Assembly (NCBI RefSeq): GCF_019904135.1
Contig: NZ_JAIOGQ010000003.1
Location: 1-64,000 of the forward strand
DNA length: 64,000 bases
Reading direction: 5' to 3'
From: Paenibacillus caui
GTDB taxonomy: Bacteria > Bacillota > Bacilli > Paenibacillales > Paenibacillaceae
This document shows, piece by piece, positions 1 through 7,738 of the stretch; the first letter of the stretch is position 1; every line of letters begins with the position of its first letter. The notes below the pieces were generated by a model that made no database searches, was not told the origin of the DNA, and was given only the letters and a program-made list of their open reading frames with translations. A program made the position numbers and the translations under genes.

Positions 1-191
1 CCGGCGTGGTGCATGGGAAATGTCTCGAAACACAAATAATGCCCTTCCGACTTCTTTCTGGGAAGCGAAAGGGCTGAAAAGTTTGCTTTCTCGTTATTTG
101 GAACTTCGTTAACCTTTTGGAACCGCCGTATGCGGACCCGCATGTACGGTGGTGTGAGAGGACGGGGGTTAGCCGCCCCCTCCTACTCGAT
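1..191 (+). mobile_element. Group II intron (probably class IIC), 3' end only
   Basis: The first 191 bases hold the tail of an intron reverse transcriptase, then an RNA-like segment. Bases 121-151 form a domain-V-like hairpin, with accgccgta pairing with tacggtggt around a short loop. Bases 161-191 form a GC-rich domain-VI-like hairpin ending in ctactcgat, the usual style of a bacterial group IIC 3' end. The boundary near 191 is inferred. The 5' part lies outside the window, so intron completeness and class cannot be proved here. The element sits just upstream of the bshC promoter. Confidence 0.8.
2..112 (+). CDS. Group II intron reverse transcriptase/maturase, C-terminal fragment
   Basis: An open frame enters from the left edge and stops with TAA at 110-112. 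It gives 36 residues that begin RRGAWEMSRNTNNALP and end GLKSLLSRYLELR. This is the typical end of group IIC intron-encoded proteins: a small-ligand WxMS-type motif, then a GL.SL..RY..L tail. Only the extreme C terminus is visible; the RT and maturase domains would lie to the left. The protein splices its own intron RNA and drives retrohoming. The stop is followed directly by the domain V/VI RNA, the expected layout. It is truncated by the window edge, so I do not call it a pseudogene. Confidence 0.75.
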   Translation, partial: RRGAWEMSRNTNNALPTSFWEAKGLKSLLSRYLELR

Positions 192-218
192 TATAAGAAT
201 AATGATTAGTCCGATGCT

Positions 219-248
219 TTGACGGGAGTGGCATCGCTCCGGTACAAT
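219..248 (+). promoter_or_regulatory. Sigma-A-like promoter for bshC
   Basis: TTGACG (219-224), an 18-bp spacer, then TACAAT (243-248). The spacer carries GGAG and CTCC arms. It lies about 45 bases before the bshC start and just after the intron end. Read by eye. Confidence 0.5.
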
Positions 249-294
249 CAAGAAAGGTTTCAAGGTTAAATCCGACAGGAGGACTGACAAAAGG

Positions 295-1923
295 ATGAAT
301 GTTGTCAATAATCCGCTATCCTCACGGCAGCCTTTGGCCGCCGCGTTAACAGCGGATTTTGCCCGTGTAGGGCATTTATATGAAAGTGATGCGGCTGATC
401 AGGCAAGCTGGAGCGCAAGAGCGGCATGGCTGGATGAAACCGAGAAAAGCCGCTTGGACCGCAAGTCGCTTGTGCAAATCCTCCGCAATTATAACAATCG
501 GTATAATTCGTATCCGCAAGTAGCCGACTCTTTGAACCGGCTGGAACAGACGGGAACGGTTGCCATCGTAGGCGGACAGCAATCGGGGCTGTTCACGGGT
601 CCCCTGCTTGTCATTTATAAAGCGGCAACGATCATTCTGGCGGCGAAAAAGGCGGAGGCCGAGCTTGGCCGTCCCGTAGTCCCGGTATTCTGGATCGCTG
701 GGGAGGACCATGACTGGGATGAAGTGAATCATACATATGTCCTTTCCAGAGATCTGAAAGTGACCCGAATCCGTCTGCACAGGGAAGACGATCTCCGAAC
801 GCCGGTAGGCTGTACGAAGGTGGAAGAGGAGGAATGGAACAGAGTCATTCAGGAATTGGATGAACTGCTTCCGGATACGGAGTTCAAGCCGCAGCTGATC
901 AATCAGCTGCAGTCAAGCTCCGGTGGAACGCTTACGGCGAGTTTTGCTACGCTGATAGGGAACCTGTTTGGACGCTTTGGACTCATTTTGCTCGATTCAT
1001 CCGATCCTGAGCTGCGCCGGCTGGAAAAGCCGGTGTTTGAAGAGCTTGTGAAGCGCAACGATGAATTAACAGCCTGTTATATGGAAGCGGCCCGGGAGGT
1101 TCGCCAGCTTGGACTTGAGACCCAAGCAGACGTTGCGGAGGATGGCGCCAATCTGTTTTATATCCATGAAGGGGAGCGCCTGCTGCTGTTCAAGCATGAA
1201 GACCGTTATGCCGACCGAAAAGGCCGGGTTTCTTTTTCCAAAGACGAGCTGATTCAGCTTGCTGCCAAGTGTCCCGAACGCTTCAGCAACAATGTGCTGA
1301 CCCGTCCGCTCATGCAGGAGGCGCTGCTGCCTGTACTCGGGTTCGTGCTTGGGGATGGCGAGATTGCCTACTGGGGACTATTGAAAAAGGCGTTTGGCGT
1401 GCTTGGCTTTAAGATGCCGATTCTGCTGCCCCGGATGTCTTTTACCGTGGTGGAGGGAACGCTGCAGAAGTATATGGATAAATTCGGGCTTTCGTTTGAG
1501 GATGTAGAGGAACGATATCAGGAAAGAAGAGAGGCCTGGCTTGCCGAGCAGGACTCGCTGCATTTGGACACCCGGTTTGATGAAGTGAAGGCCGCATTCG
1601 GGAGCATGTACGAACCGCTTGTAGAACAGCTCGGGACGATCCAGAACGGTCTGCTTAAGCTTGGAACGTCCAACAAAGAAAAAATTTATGACCAGATTGA
1701 GTATTTGCGGGACAAAGCCAAGGATGCGCTGGCCAAAAGCAATGAAGCTTCGCTTCGGCATTGGGACCGGATTTATTTGTCGCTTCAGCCGCACGGCAAG
1801 CTGCAGGAGCGGGTTTATAATGTGTTCTATTACCTGAACCGGTATGGACAGGATGATTGGATCGACCAAATCATGTCTATTCCCTATGAGACCAATGGAG
1901 GTCATCGGTTGATCTTGCTCTAG
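295..1923 (+). CDS. bshC: Putative cysteine ligase BshC (bacillithiol synthesis)
   Basis: A 542-residue cytosolic protein with the length and overall sequence of BshC (YllA). It is assigned the last step of bacillithiol synthesis, joining cysteine to glucosaminyl-malate. Visible family features are the early GGQQSGLFTGP segment (residues about 93-103), which starts the nucleotide-binding-like core, FWIAGEDHDWDEVNH shortly after it, and a long coiled-coil-like C-terminal half. The ATG start follows a clear aggagg site (nt 279-284). It is the first gene after a promoter at 219-248, and ahcY follows 54 bases downstream. Bacillithiol is the low-molecular-weight thiol of many Bacillales, which fits the host. 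Confidence 0.9.
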   Translation: MNVVNNPLSSRQPLAAALTADFARVGHLYESDAADQASWSARAAWLDETEKSRLDRKSLVQILRNYNNRYNSYPQVADSLNRLEQTGTVAIVGGQQSGLFTGPLLVIYKAATIILAAKKAEAELGRPVVPVFWIAGEDHDWDEVNHTYVLSRDLKVTRIRLHREDDLRTPVGCTKVEEEEWNRVIQELDELLPDTEFKPQLINQLQSSSGGTLTASFATLIGNLFGRFGLILLDSSDPELRRLEKPVFEELVKRNDELTACYMEAAREVRQLGLETQADVAEDGANLFYIHEGERLLLFKHEDRYADRKGRVSFSKDELIQLAAKCPERFSNNVLTRPLMQEALLPVLGFVLGDGEIAYWGLLKKAFGVLGFKMPILLPRMSFTVVEGTLQKYMDKFGLSFEDVEERYQERREAWLAEQDSLHLDTRFDEVKAAFGSMYEPLVEQLGTIQNGLLKLGTSNKEKIYDQIEYLRDKAKDALAKSNEASLRHWDRIYLSLQPHGKLQERVYNVFYYLNRYGQDDWIDQIMSIPYETNGGHRLILL

Positions 1924-1977
1924 GCCGGATCGGAATGGGCGTTTGATCTTTATCTATATATTAAGGAGGATGAATTC

Positions 1978-3243
1978 ATGGCGGCAAACGCAAAAGAAAA
2001 CAGTCTTATCAAGGACATCGGACTGGCTCCGGAAGGACATCTGAAAATTGACTGGGTGGAGGCTCATATGCCTGTACTGAACCGGGTCCGGGAAAAATTT
2101 GAACAAGAACAGCCTTTCAAGGGGCTGAAGGTAACGATTTGCCTTCACCTGGAAGCCAAGACGGCTTATCTGGCCAAGGTGGTTCAGGCCGGAGGCGCGG
2201 AAGTGACAATTACGGGCAGCAACCCGCTTTCCACACAGGATGACGTATGCGCTGCGCTCGTGGAAGACGGGATTACCGTATTTGCCAAATACGATCCGGA
2301 GCCTGAAGAATACAAGCAACTGGTCAGAAAATCGCTGGAGTCTAAGCCGGATCTGATTATCGATGACGGCGGCGATCTGGTGACGCTGCTGCAGTCCGAA
2401 TGTCCGGAGCTTGGCGTGAATATCCGCGGCGGGGCGGAGGAAACAACGACGGGGATCATTCGATTGAAAGCCTTGAACAAACAAGGACTGCTCAAGTTCC
2501 CTATGGTTGCTGTGAACGACGCTTACTGCAAATACCTGTTCGACAACCGTTACGGTACCGGACAGTCGGCCTGGGACGGCATCATCCGCACGACCAATCT
2601 GGTCGTGGCCGGCAAGACGGTAGTTGTCGTCGGCTATGGCTGGTGCGGCAAGGGAGTTGCCATGCGCGCCAAAGGTCTTGGAGCGAACGTCATTGTAACG
2701 GAAGTGGATGCGATTAAGGCGGTTGAAGCGCATATGGACGGTTTTCGCGTCATGCCGATGGTCGAAGCGGCCAAGCTGGGCGATTTCTTCATCACGGTAA
2801 CCGGCAACAAGTATGTGATTAGCGGCGAGCACTACGATGTCATGAAGGACGGAGCGATTCTGGCGAACGCAGGACATTTCGACGTCGAATTCAGCAAGCC
2901 GGATCTCGAGGCCCGCAGCGAATCGATCCGTACGGTCCGCAAGAACATTGAGGAATACCGCCTGAAGGACGGCCGTAAAATTTTTGCGATCGGCGAAGGC
3001 CGCCTGGTGAATCTGGCTGCAGCTGACGGGCATCCTGCTGAAATTATGGACACGACGTTTGCGCTCCAGGCGCTGTCTTTGAAATACGTGAACGATCATT
3101 ACCGCGAAATCGGCAAGACTGTGGTTAACGTCCCTTATGATCTGGATGAACAGGTGGCCAGATACAAGCTGGAAGGCTTGGGAATTACGATTGATACGTT
3201 AACCGAGGAACAGAAAAAATATTTGGACAGCTGGCAGGCTTAA
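1978..3243 (+). CDS. ahcY: S-adenosylhomocysteine hydrolase, short archaeal/Thermotoga-like form
   Basis: A 421-residue NAD-dependent adenosylhomocysteinase that splits S-adenosylhomocysteine into homocysteine and adenosine. The Rossmann motif GYGWCGKG is at about residues 219-226, with NDAYCKYLFDNRYGTGQS upstream and GHFDVEF downstream, all typical of the family. The protein ends KKYLDSWQA and lacks the KxxxYRY-type C-terminal tail of the long bacterial/eukaryotic form, which points to the short type. A strong taaggagg site precedes the ATG. Many Bacillales instead use Pfs nucleosidase plus LuxS, so its presence between bshC and mraZ is a lineage trait worth noting. A rho-independent terminator follows. 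Confidence 0.92.
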   Translation: MAANAKENSLIKDIGLAPEGHLKIDWVEAHMPVLNRVREKFEQEQPFKGLKVTICLHLEAKTAYLAKVVQAGGAEVTITGSNPLSTQDDVCAALVEDGITVFAKYDPEPEEYKQLVRKSLESKPDLIIDDGGDLVTLLQSECPELGVNIRGGAEETTTGIIRLKALNKQGLLKFPMVAVNDAYCKYLFDNRYGTGQSAWDGIIRTTNLVVAGKTVVVVGYGWCGKGVAMRAKGLGANVIVTEVDAIKAVEAHMDGFRVMPMVEAAKLGDFFITVTGNKYVISGEHYDVMKDGAILANAGHFDVEFSKPDLEARSESIRTVRKNIEEYRLKDGRKIFAIGEGRLVNLAAADGHPAEIMDTTFALQALSLKYVNDHYREIGKTVVNVPYDLDEQVARYKLEGLGITIDTLTEEQKKYLDSWQA

Positions 3244-3271
3244 GGTACCCCTTTCGCTGCAGCTCAAGCTC

Positions 3272-3320
3272 AAAGTCTTCTTTTCCGTATGCTTGCGGGG
3301 AAGAAGGCTTTTCTTTTTTT
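3272..3320 (+). terminator. Terminator after ahcY
   Basis: AAAGTCTTCTT pairs with AAGAAGGCTTT across a short loop and is followed by a T-rich run. It separates ahcY from the dcw cluster. Confidence 0.8.
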
Positions 3321-3403
3321 ATAGGCATTGTCTGAAATTACCACTATATTTTTTTGCGGCTTAGCAGGAAATCAGAGGGGGATGCAGAATTAGTATTACT
3401 CAT

Positions 3404-3440
3404 AAGTGGTGGAAAGTGGGTTAAAGTGGGGGAAAGAGGT
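3404..3440 (+). promoter_or_regulatory. MraZ operator: four AAGnGG repeats at 10-bp spacing
   Basis: AAGTGG starts at 3404, 3414 and 3424, with a degenerate AAGAGG at 3434. The period is exactly 10 bp, so all copies face one side of the helix. MraZ is known in other bacteria to bind tandem GTGG-type repeats upstream of its own gene and to control the dcw operon. The array ends about 20 bases before the mraZ ATG. Operator function here is inferred. Confidence 0.75.
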
Positions 3441-3458
3441 AAGGAGTGAGACAGTCTG

Positions 3459-3896
3459 ATGTTTATGGGGGAATTCCAACATAGCATTGATGACAAAGGA
3501 CGGATCACGATTCCGGCCAAGTTTCGCGACTCCTTGGGAGCCTCTTTTGTCGTAACCCGCGGTCTTGACCACTGCCTTTTCGTATATCCGCTCGAGGAAT
3601 GGGGCGTGCTGGAGAATAAGCTGAAGGCTCTGCCGCTTATGAAATCCGATGCGCGCGCGTTTACCCGCTTTTTTTTCTCGGGGGCGACAGAATGCGAATG
3701 GGATAAACAGGGAAGGGTAAATTTACCGGCAAATTTAAGAGAATACGCCAAGCTAGAGAAGGAATGCGTCGTTCTCGGCGTATCCAACCGCGTGGAGATC
3801 TGGAACCGCGATATTTGGCAGCAGTACTTCAGCGAATCCGAGGATACGTTTAACGAAATTGCCGAGAAACTGGTTGATTTTAATTTTGATTTGTAA
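3459..3896 (+). CDS. mraZ: Transcriptional regulator MraZ
   Basis: 145 residues, normal family length. It has two AbrB/SpoVT-like half-domains, each with a DxxGRxxxP core: [13 protein letters not shown] (residues 11-23) and [13 protein letters not shown] (82-94). MraZ forms a ring-shaped oligomer that binds tandem repeats in front of its own gene and tunes the division and wall cluster. Such repeats are present just upstream (3404-3440). The ATG is preceded by aaggagtga. It is the first gene of the dcw cluster; rsmH follows after a short gap. Confidence 0.95.
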   Translation: MFMGEFQHSIDDKGRITIPAKFRDSLGASFVVTRGLDHCLFVYPLEEWGVLENKLKALPLMKSDARAFTRFFFSGATECEWDKQGRVNLPANLREYAKLEKECVVLGVSNRVEIWNRDIWQQYFSESEDTFNEIAEKLVDFNFDL

Positions 3897-3934
3897 AGAA
3901 ATAAAAAATGCATCAACATCTGGAGGTTTGCAGC

Positions 3935-4888
3935 TTGTTTCATCACATCACAGTGCTCAAAGAAGAAGCGACGGAAGGGCTGCACATTAAGCCTGACGGC
4001 ATCTATGTCGATTGCACGCTTGGCGGGGGAGGCCACAGCTCGGTAATCTTGTCGAAGCTGGGTCCCGAAGGCAGATTAATTGCTTTCGATCAGGATGACT
4101 GGGCGCATGACAATGCCAAGGAAAGGCTGAAGGAATATGCCGACAGGTTGACACTGGTCAAGAGCAATTTCAGGCATCTGGAAGAGAAGCTGAGCGAGAT
4201 TTCCTTTGTTCCGCAGCACGATGGCATTCCGCAGGTGGACGGCATTTTGTTCGATCTGGGCGTGTCTTCACCCCAGTTTGACGAAGGGGAACGCGGGTTC
4301 AGCTACAATGCCGACGCCCCGCTGGATATGCGGATGGACCGCACCTCGGAACTGACTGCACGGGAAATTGTAAATGAATGGCCGGAGAAGGAAATCGCGC
4401 GCATCCTGTTCAAGTACGGAGAAGAGAAATTTTCGCGCAGAATTGCCAGGGTTATTGCGGAGCGGCGCCAACAAGCGCCGGTTGAAACAACCGGTGAGCT
4501 GGTTGAACTGATCAAGGAAGGGATTCCGGCAGCCGCCCGGCGTACGGGCGGACATCCGGCCAAGCGAAGCTTTCAGGCTTTGCGGATCGCGGTCAATGAT
4601 GAGCTTGGCGCATTCGAGGATACACTTCACCAGGCGGTACGCTGTCTTGCTCCCGGCGGGCGGGTGTCCGTCATTACTTTTCATTCCCTCGAAGACCGCA
4701 TGTGCAAACAGATCTTAGCGGAATATGTGGAAAAGTGCGTCTGTCCGCCCGATCTGCCGATGTGTGCATGCGGAGCCAAAGGACTGCTCAAGCTGATCAA
4801 CCGGAAGCCTAGCCTTCCGTCCGAAGAAGAAATCGCATTTAACCCGCGGGCCCGTTCTGCCAAGCTGCGCGTCGCGGAGAAATTGTAG
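3935..4888 (+). CDS. rsmH: 16S rRNA (cytosine-1402 N4) methyltransferase RsmH
   Basis: 317 residues from a TTG start. I chose TTG at 3935 because tggaggt lies about 8 bases upstream and the protein then begins [12 protein letters not shown], as in Bacillus homologues; an in-frame ATG at 3908 has no ribosome site. The SAM-binding segment [10 protein letters not shown] (residues 26-35) and the FDLGVSSPQ and [10 protein letters not shown] motifs are intact. It methylates N4 of C1402 in 16S rRNA using S-adenosylmethionine. It is the second gene of the dcw cluster, and ftsL begins 27 bases after its stop. Confidence 0.95.
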   Translation: MFHHITVLKEEATEGLHIKPDGIYVDCTLGGGGHSSVILSKLGPEGRLIAFDQDDWAHDNAKERLKEYADRLTLVKSNFRHLEEKLSEISFVPQHDGIPQVDGILFDLGVSSPQFDEGERGFSYNADAPLDMRMDRTSELTAREIVNEWPEKEIARILFKYGEEKFSRRIARVIAERRQQAPVETTGELVELIKEGIPAAARRTGGHPAKRSFQALRIAVNDELGAFEDTLHQAVRCLAPGGRVSVITFHSLEDRMCKQILAEYVEKCVCPPDLPMCACGAKGLLKLINRKPSLPSEEEIAFNPRARSAKLRVAEKL

Positions 4889-4915
4889 AACAACAAGTTG
4901 TGGAGGTTAACGAAT

Positions 4916-5341
4916 ATGGCTTATACGCGGGGCAACCTTGCAGTTAGGGAGAAGACATCTGAACGAGTACATGGAGCGCCCAAATATAGGGAAACTACCA
5001 AGGTTGTCACCCGCAGGACGCAGCTTCCGATGCGTGAGAAGCTATTGTATATGCTGACAGTAGCCTGCGTTGTGGCGATATCCGGTTTTCTGGTCTGGAG
5101 GAACGCTAATATCTATGAAGTAAAGATGCAGATACACAATGCGCAGAAGAATACCAAGGCCATTAACTCTCAAATTACCGAATATGAAGTTCAGAAACAA
5201 AAGCTGCTTGATCTCATTCCCGAGAAAGCGGCAGAGTATGGTTATGTGACGCCGGAGATTGACGGCATCCATGTTAATGAAGGAAATGCAGCGTCTACAG
5301 AGGCTGCGGCAGAAGACGTGCCGTCTACAGCCAAGAAATAA
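4916..5341 (+). CDS. ftsL: Cell division protein FtsL
   Basis: A 141-residue bitopic protein: a basic cytoplasmic N terminus (about 45 residues), one membrane segment (LLYMLTVACVVAISGFLVW), then an extracytoplasmic coiled coil with heptad spacing (IYEVKMQIHNAQKNTKAINS and on). The start is the ATG at 4916, which has gtggaggt 8 bases upstream; the longer frame from 4898 has none. FtsL links DivIC and DivIB to the septal synthases. The sequence is poorly conserved, so the call rests on position between rsmH and pbpB plus topology. The acidic, Ala-rich tail is unremarkable. Confidence 0.85.
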   Translation: MAYTRGNLAVREKTSERVHGAPKYRETTKVVTRRTQLPMREKLLYMLTVACVVAISGFLVWRNANIYEVKMQIHNAQKNTKAINSQITEYEVQKQKLLDLIPEKAAEYGYVTPEIDGIHVNEGNAASTEAAAEDVPSTAKK

Positions 5342-5362
5342 TGAAGCAAAGAGGGTTGAAAG

Positions 5363-7588
5363 ATGACCAGAAGAATACAGCTTCGTACACTGCTAATAGG
5401 GGGAGTCACGACCCTCTTTTTTGTTGCACTGATTACAAGGGTGTTTTGGATTCAGGTGGTGAACGCTGATTTCTGGCAGAGCTATGCGGAATTGCAGTGG
5501 TCCAAGAAGAAGATTATCACGGCGACGAGGGGGACCATTACGGACCGGAACGGGGAGACGCTGGCTGTGGACATCCCGGCTTATACGGTAGCGGTCAACC
5601 CGAAGCTGATCAATGAGTTCGGATTGCAGGCCGAAATTGTGCAAGGATTGCACAAGATTCTCGGCAAACCGGAAAGCGAGCTGCTGTCAATCGTCAATGC
5701 CAAAAAGGACGACGGCACTTTTTATCCGCAGCGCGAGGTCCGGCTTGAAGGCTGGAAAATTGATCTGGATTTGAAAAACAAAGTCGAAGCCTTCAGCAAA
5801 CAATTAAAGGAAAGCCATCATATCAAAGATGCCGGAATTTCCTTTGTCAATGAGCAGAAACGCTATTATCCCAAGCAAAACCTGGCCGCCCATATTCTCG
5901 GATACGTGAACCGCGAGGGCGCGCCGGTGACAGGGCTTGAAGCCTTTTACAACGAACAGCTGCAGGGACAGAACGGTGAACTGCAATACGAAAGCGACCC
6001 GAAAGGAATTGAAGTGCCCAAGGCCGACAAAGTGTATAAGCCGGTCAAGAACGGAGACGACATTCGCCTGACGATTGACTATACGATTCAGTACTATATC
6101 GAATCGGCGATGAAAGCGGCCTTCGACAATCTCAAGCCGATCAGCATGACGGTGATTGCAGCCGATCCCAACACGATGGAAATTCTTGGAATGGCGAATA
6201 TGCCGACCTATAATCCAAATACGTATTGGGAGGATGCAAAGCCGGAGAACTTTACGAATCATGCCGTATCATCCGCCTTTGAACCGGGTTCAACCTTCAA
6301 AATCGTAACTTTGGCCGGAGCGGTAGAGGAAGGCTTGTTCAATCCGAACGAAACCTATAAATCCGGGAGAATACGTGTCCCCGGCCGTACAATCCACGAT
6401 ATCAACAGATCCGGCTGGGGGACCATTTCTTTCCTGGAAGGGGTGAAACGTTCCAGTAATGTCGCCTTTGTCAAGCTTGGCTACGAGAAGCTTGGTCCCG
6501 AGAAGCTCAAGGATTATATCGAAAAATTCGGCTTTGGTCAAAAGACCGGCATCGACTTGCCTGGCGAGCTTAAAGGTACGGTAAACATGCAGTATGATGC
6601 GGACTATGCCGCCGCTTCCTACGGTCACGGCCAGCTGCTGGTGACGCCGATTCAGCAGGTTGCGGCAGTTGCTGCCGTCGCCAACGGCGGCAAGCTGATG
6701 GAACCGCATATCATCAAGTCGGTAACCGATCCGAATACCGGCAAAACGGTCAAGACCGAGCCGAAGGTTGTCAGACAGGTGATATCGCCGGAAAAAGCCA
6801 AAGAAGTGGGAAGCTATCTGGAACAGGTCGTTGCCGACCAGAAAATAGGCACCGGACGGCATGCTTATATTGACGGCTACCGCGTAGCCGGAAAAACGGG
6901 CACCGCGGTTAAAGTCGTTAACGGTGAATATGACTATACCAAGCAAGTGGTGTCTTTTATCGGTTATGCGCCGGTTAACGATCCGAAAATTCTGGTGCTT
7001 GTAGTGATTGACCAGCCGCAAAATTCGGAGCTGGGCGGCGGAACGGCCGCCGCACCGGTCTTTAAGGAAATTGTCAGCAAGAGCCTGCAATATATGGGGG
7101 TTCCGAAGTCAACCCCGACAACCAAAAAGGCGGGCACGAAGGAAGCTTCCCTGCTTAAAGCCCCTTCCTTGGAAGGAGCTACGCTCGCAAATGCGACCGG
7201 TCAGTTGATGAAGCAGGGCATTGCTTATGAAACGCTCGGGAAAGGCAGCAAAGTCATCACGCAATTTCCAAAAGAGGGAACCCCGCTGGAAGGGGGACAG
7301 CGAGTCTATCTGCTGACCGAAGAGAGCAATAAGATGGCCGTGCCCGATTTGAAGGGATCATCACTGCGGGATGCTGTGGAAGTGCTGACGCTGATGGGGG
7401 TAGCCGTTACGGCTGACGGCGAAGGCTATGTCGTGAGTCAGAAGGAGAGCAAAGGGAAGGATGGCGTAAGAAGCGTAAAGCTGACGCTTAAGCCGCCTGA
7501 AACGACGGCTGCCGGCAAAAGGGAACACGAATCCGGCGCGGAAAGCGAAGAAAAGCAGCAGGAACAGGGAAGCGGGCCGTCCGGATAG
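5363..7588 (+). CDS. pbpB: Division transpeptidase, class B penicillin-binding protein (PBP2B/FtsI type)
   Basis: 741 residues. One N-terminal membrane anchor (about 10-32) is followed by a PBP dimer domain and a transpeptidase domain with S310-T-F-K, S364-S-N and K511-T-G. Two C-terminal PASTA-type repeats follow, then a charged, probably disordered tail. It cross-links septal peptidoglycan outside the membrane. Neighbours are ftsL and spoVD; the spoVD product is its paralogue, and stretches such as TPIQQVAAV are shared, so the pair looks like an old tandem duplication. A gagggttgaaag ribosome site precedes the ATG. Confidence 0.93.
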   Translation: MTRRIQLRTLLIGGVTTLFFVALITRVFWIQVVNADFWQSYAELQWSKKKIITATRGTITDRNGETLAVDIPAYTVAVNPKLINEFGLQAEIVQGLHKILGKPESELLSIVNAKKDDGTFYPQREVRLEGWKIDLDLKNKVEAFSKQLKESHHIKDAGISFVNEQKRYYPKQNLAAHILGYVNREGAPVTGLEAFYNEQLQGQNGELQYESDPKGIEVPKADKVYKPVKNGDDIRLTIDYTIQYYIESAMKAAFDNLKPISMTVIAADPNTMEILGMANMPTYNPNTYWEDAKPENFTNHAVSSAFEPGSTFKIVTLAGAVEEGLFNPNETYKSGRIRVPGRTIHDINRSGWGTISFLEGVKRSSNVAFVKLGYEKLGPEKLKDYIEKFGFGQKTGIDLPGELKGTVNMQYDADYAAASYGHGQLLVTPIQQVAAVAAVANGGKLMEPHIIKSVTDPNTGKTVKTEPKVVRQVISPEKAKEVGSYLEQVVADQKIGTGRHAYIDGYRVAGKTGTAVKVVNGEYDYTKQVVSFIGYAPVNDPKILVLVVIDQPQNSELGGGTAAAPVFKEIVSKSLQYMGVPKSTPTTKKAGTKEASLLKAPSLEGATLANATGQLMKQGIAYETLGKGSKVITQFPKEGTPLEGGQRVYLLTEESNKMAVPDLKGSSLRDAVEVLTLMGVAVTADGEGYVVSQKESKGKDGVRSVKLTLKPPETTAAGKREHESGAESEEKQQEQGSGPSG

Positions 7589-7695
7589 CGTTCGGATAGC
7601 GTCAGGATAGCTTGTTCTAACCCCAGTTTGTCCTGAATAAGCATGGTACTAAATGGCAGTAGACAAGTCGCGGGATGTGACTGTCTTACAGGTTG

Positions 7696-7718
7696 CCTTA
7701 AGCACCATGTGCTTAAGG
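7696..7718. repeat. Perfect 10-bp inverted repeat upstream of spoVD
   Basis: CCTTAAGCAC and GTGCTTAAGG are separated by CAT. It lies in the pbpB-spoVD gap and ends 20 bases before the spoVD ATG. There is no T-run, so it is not a standard terminator. It could be a protein-binding site or an mRNA hairpin near the ribosome site. Confidence 0.8.
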
Positions 7719-7738
7719 ACGAAAGGGGTAGGCGTAGA

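Noticed and set aside
1954-3099. 381-codon open frame antisense to ahcY
   Set aside because: It mirrors a well-conserved gene; its product is rich in Arg and His with no motif, as expected of a shadow frame.
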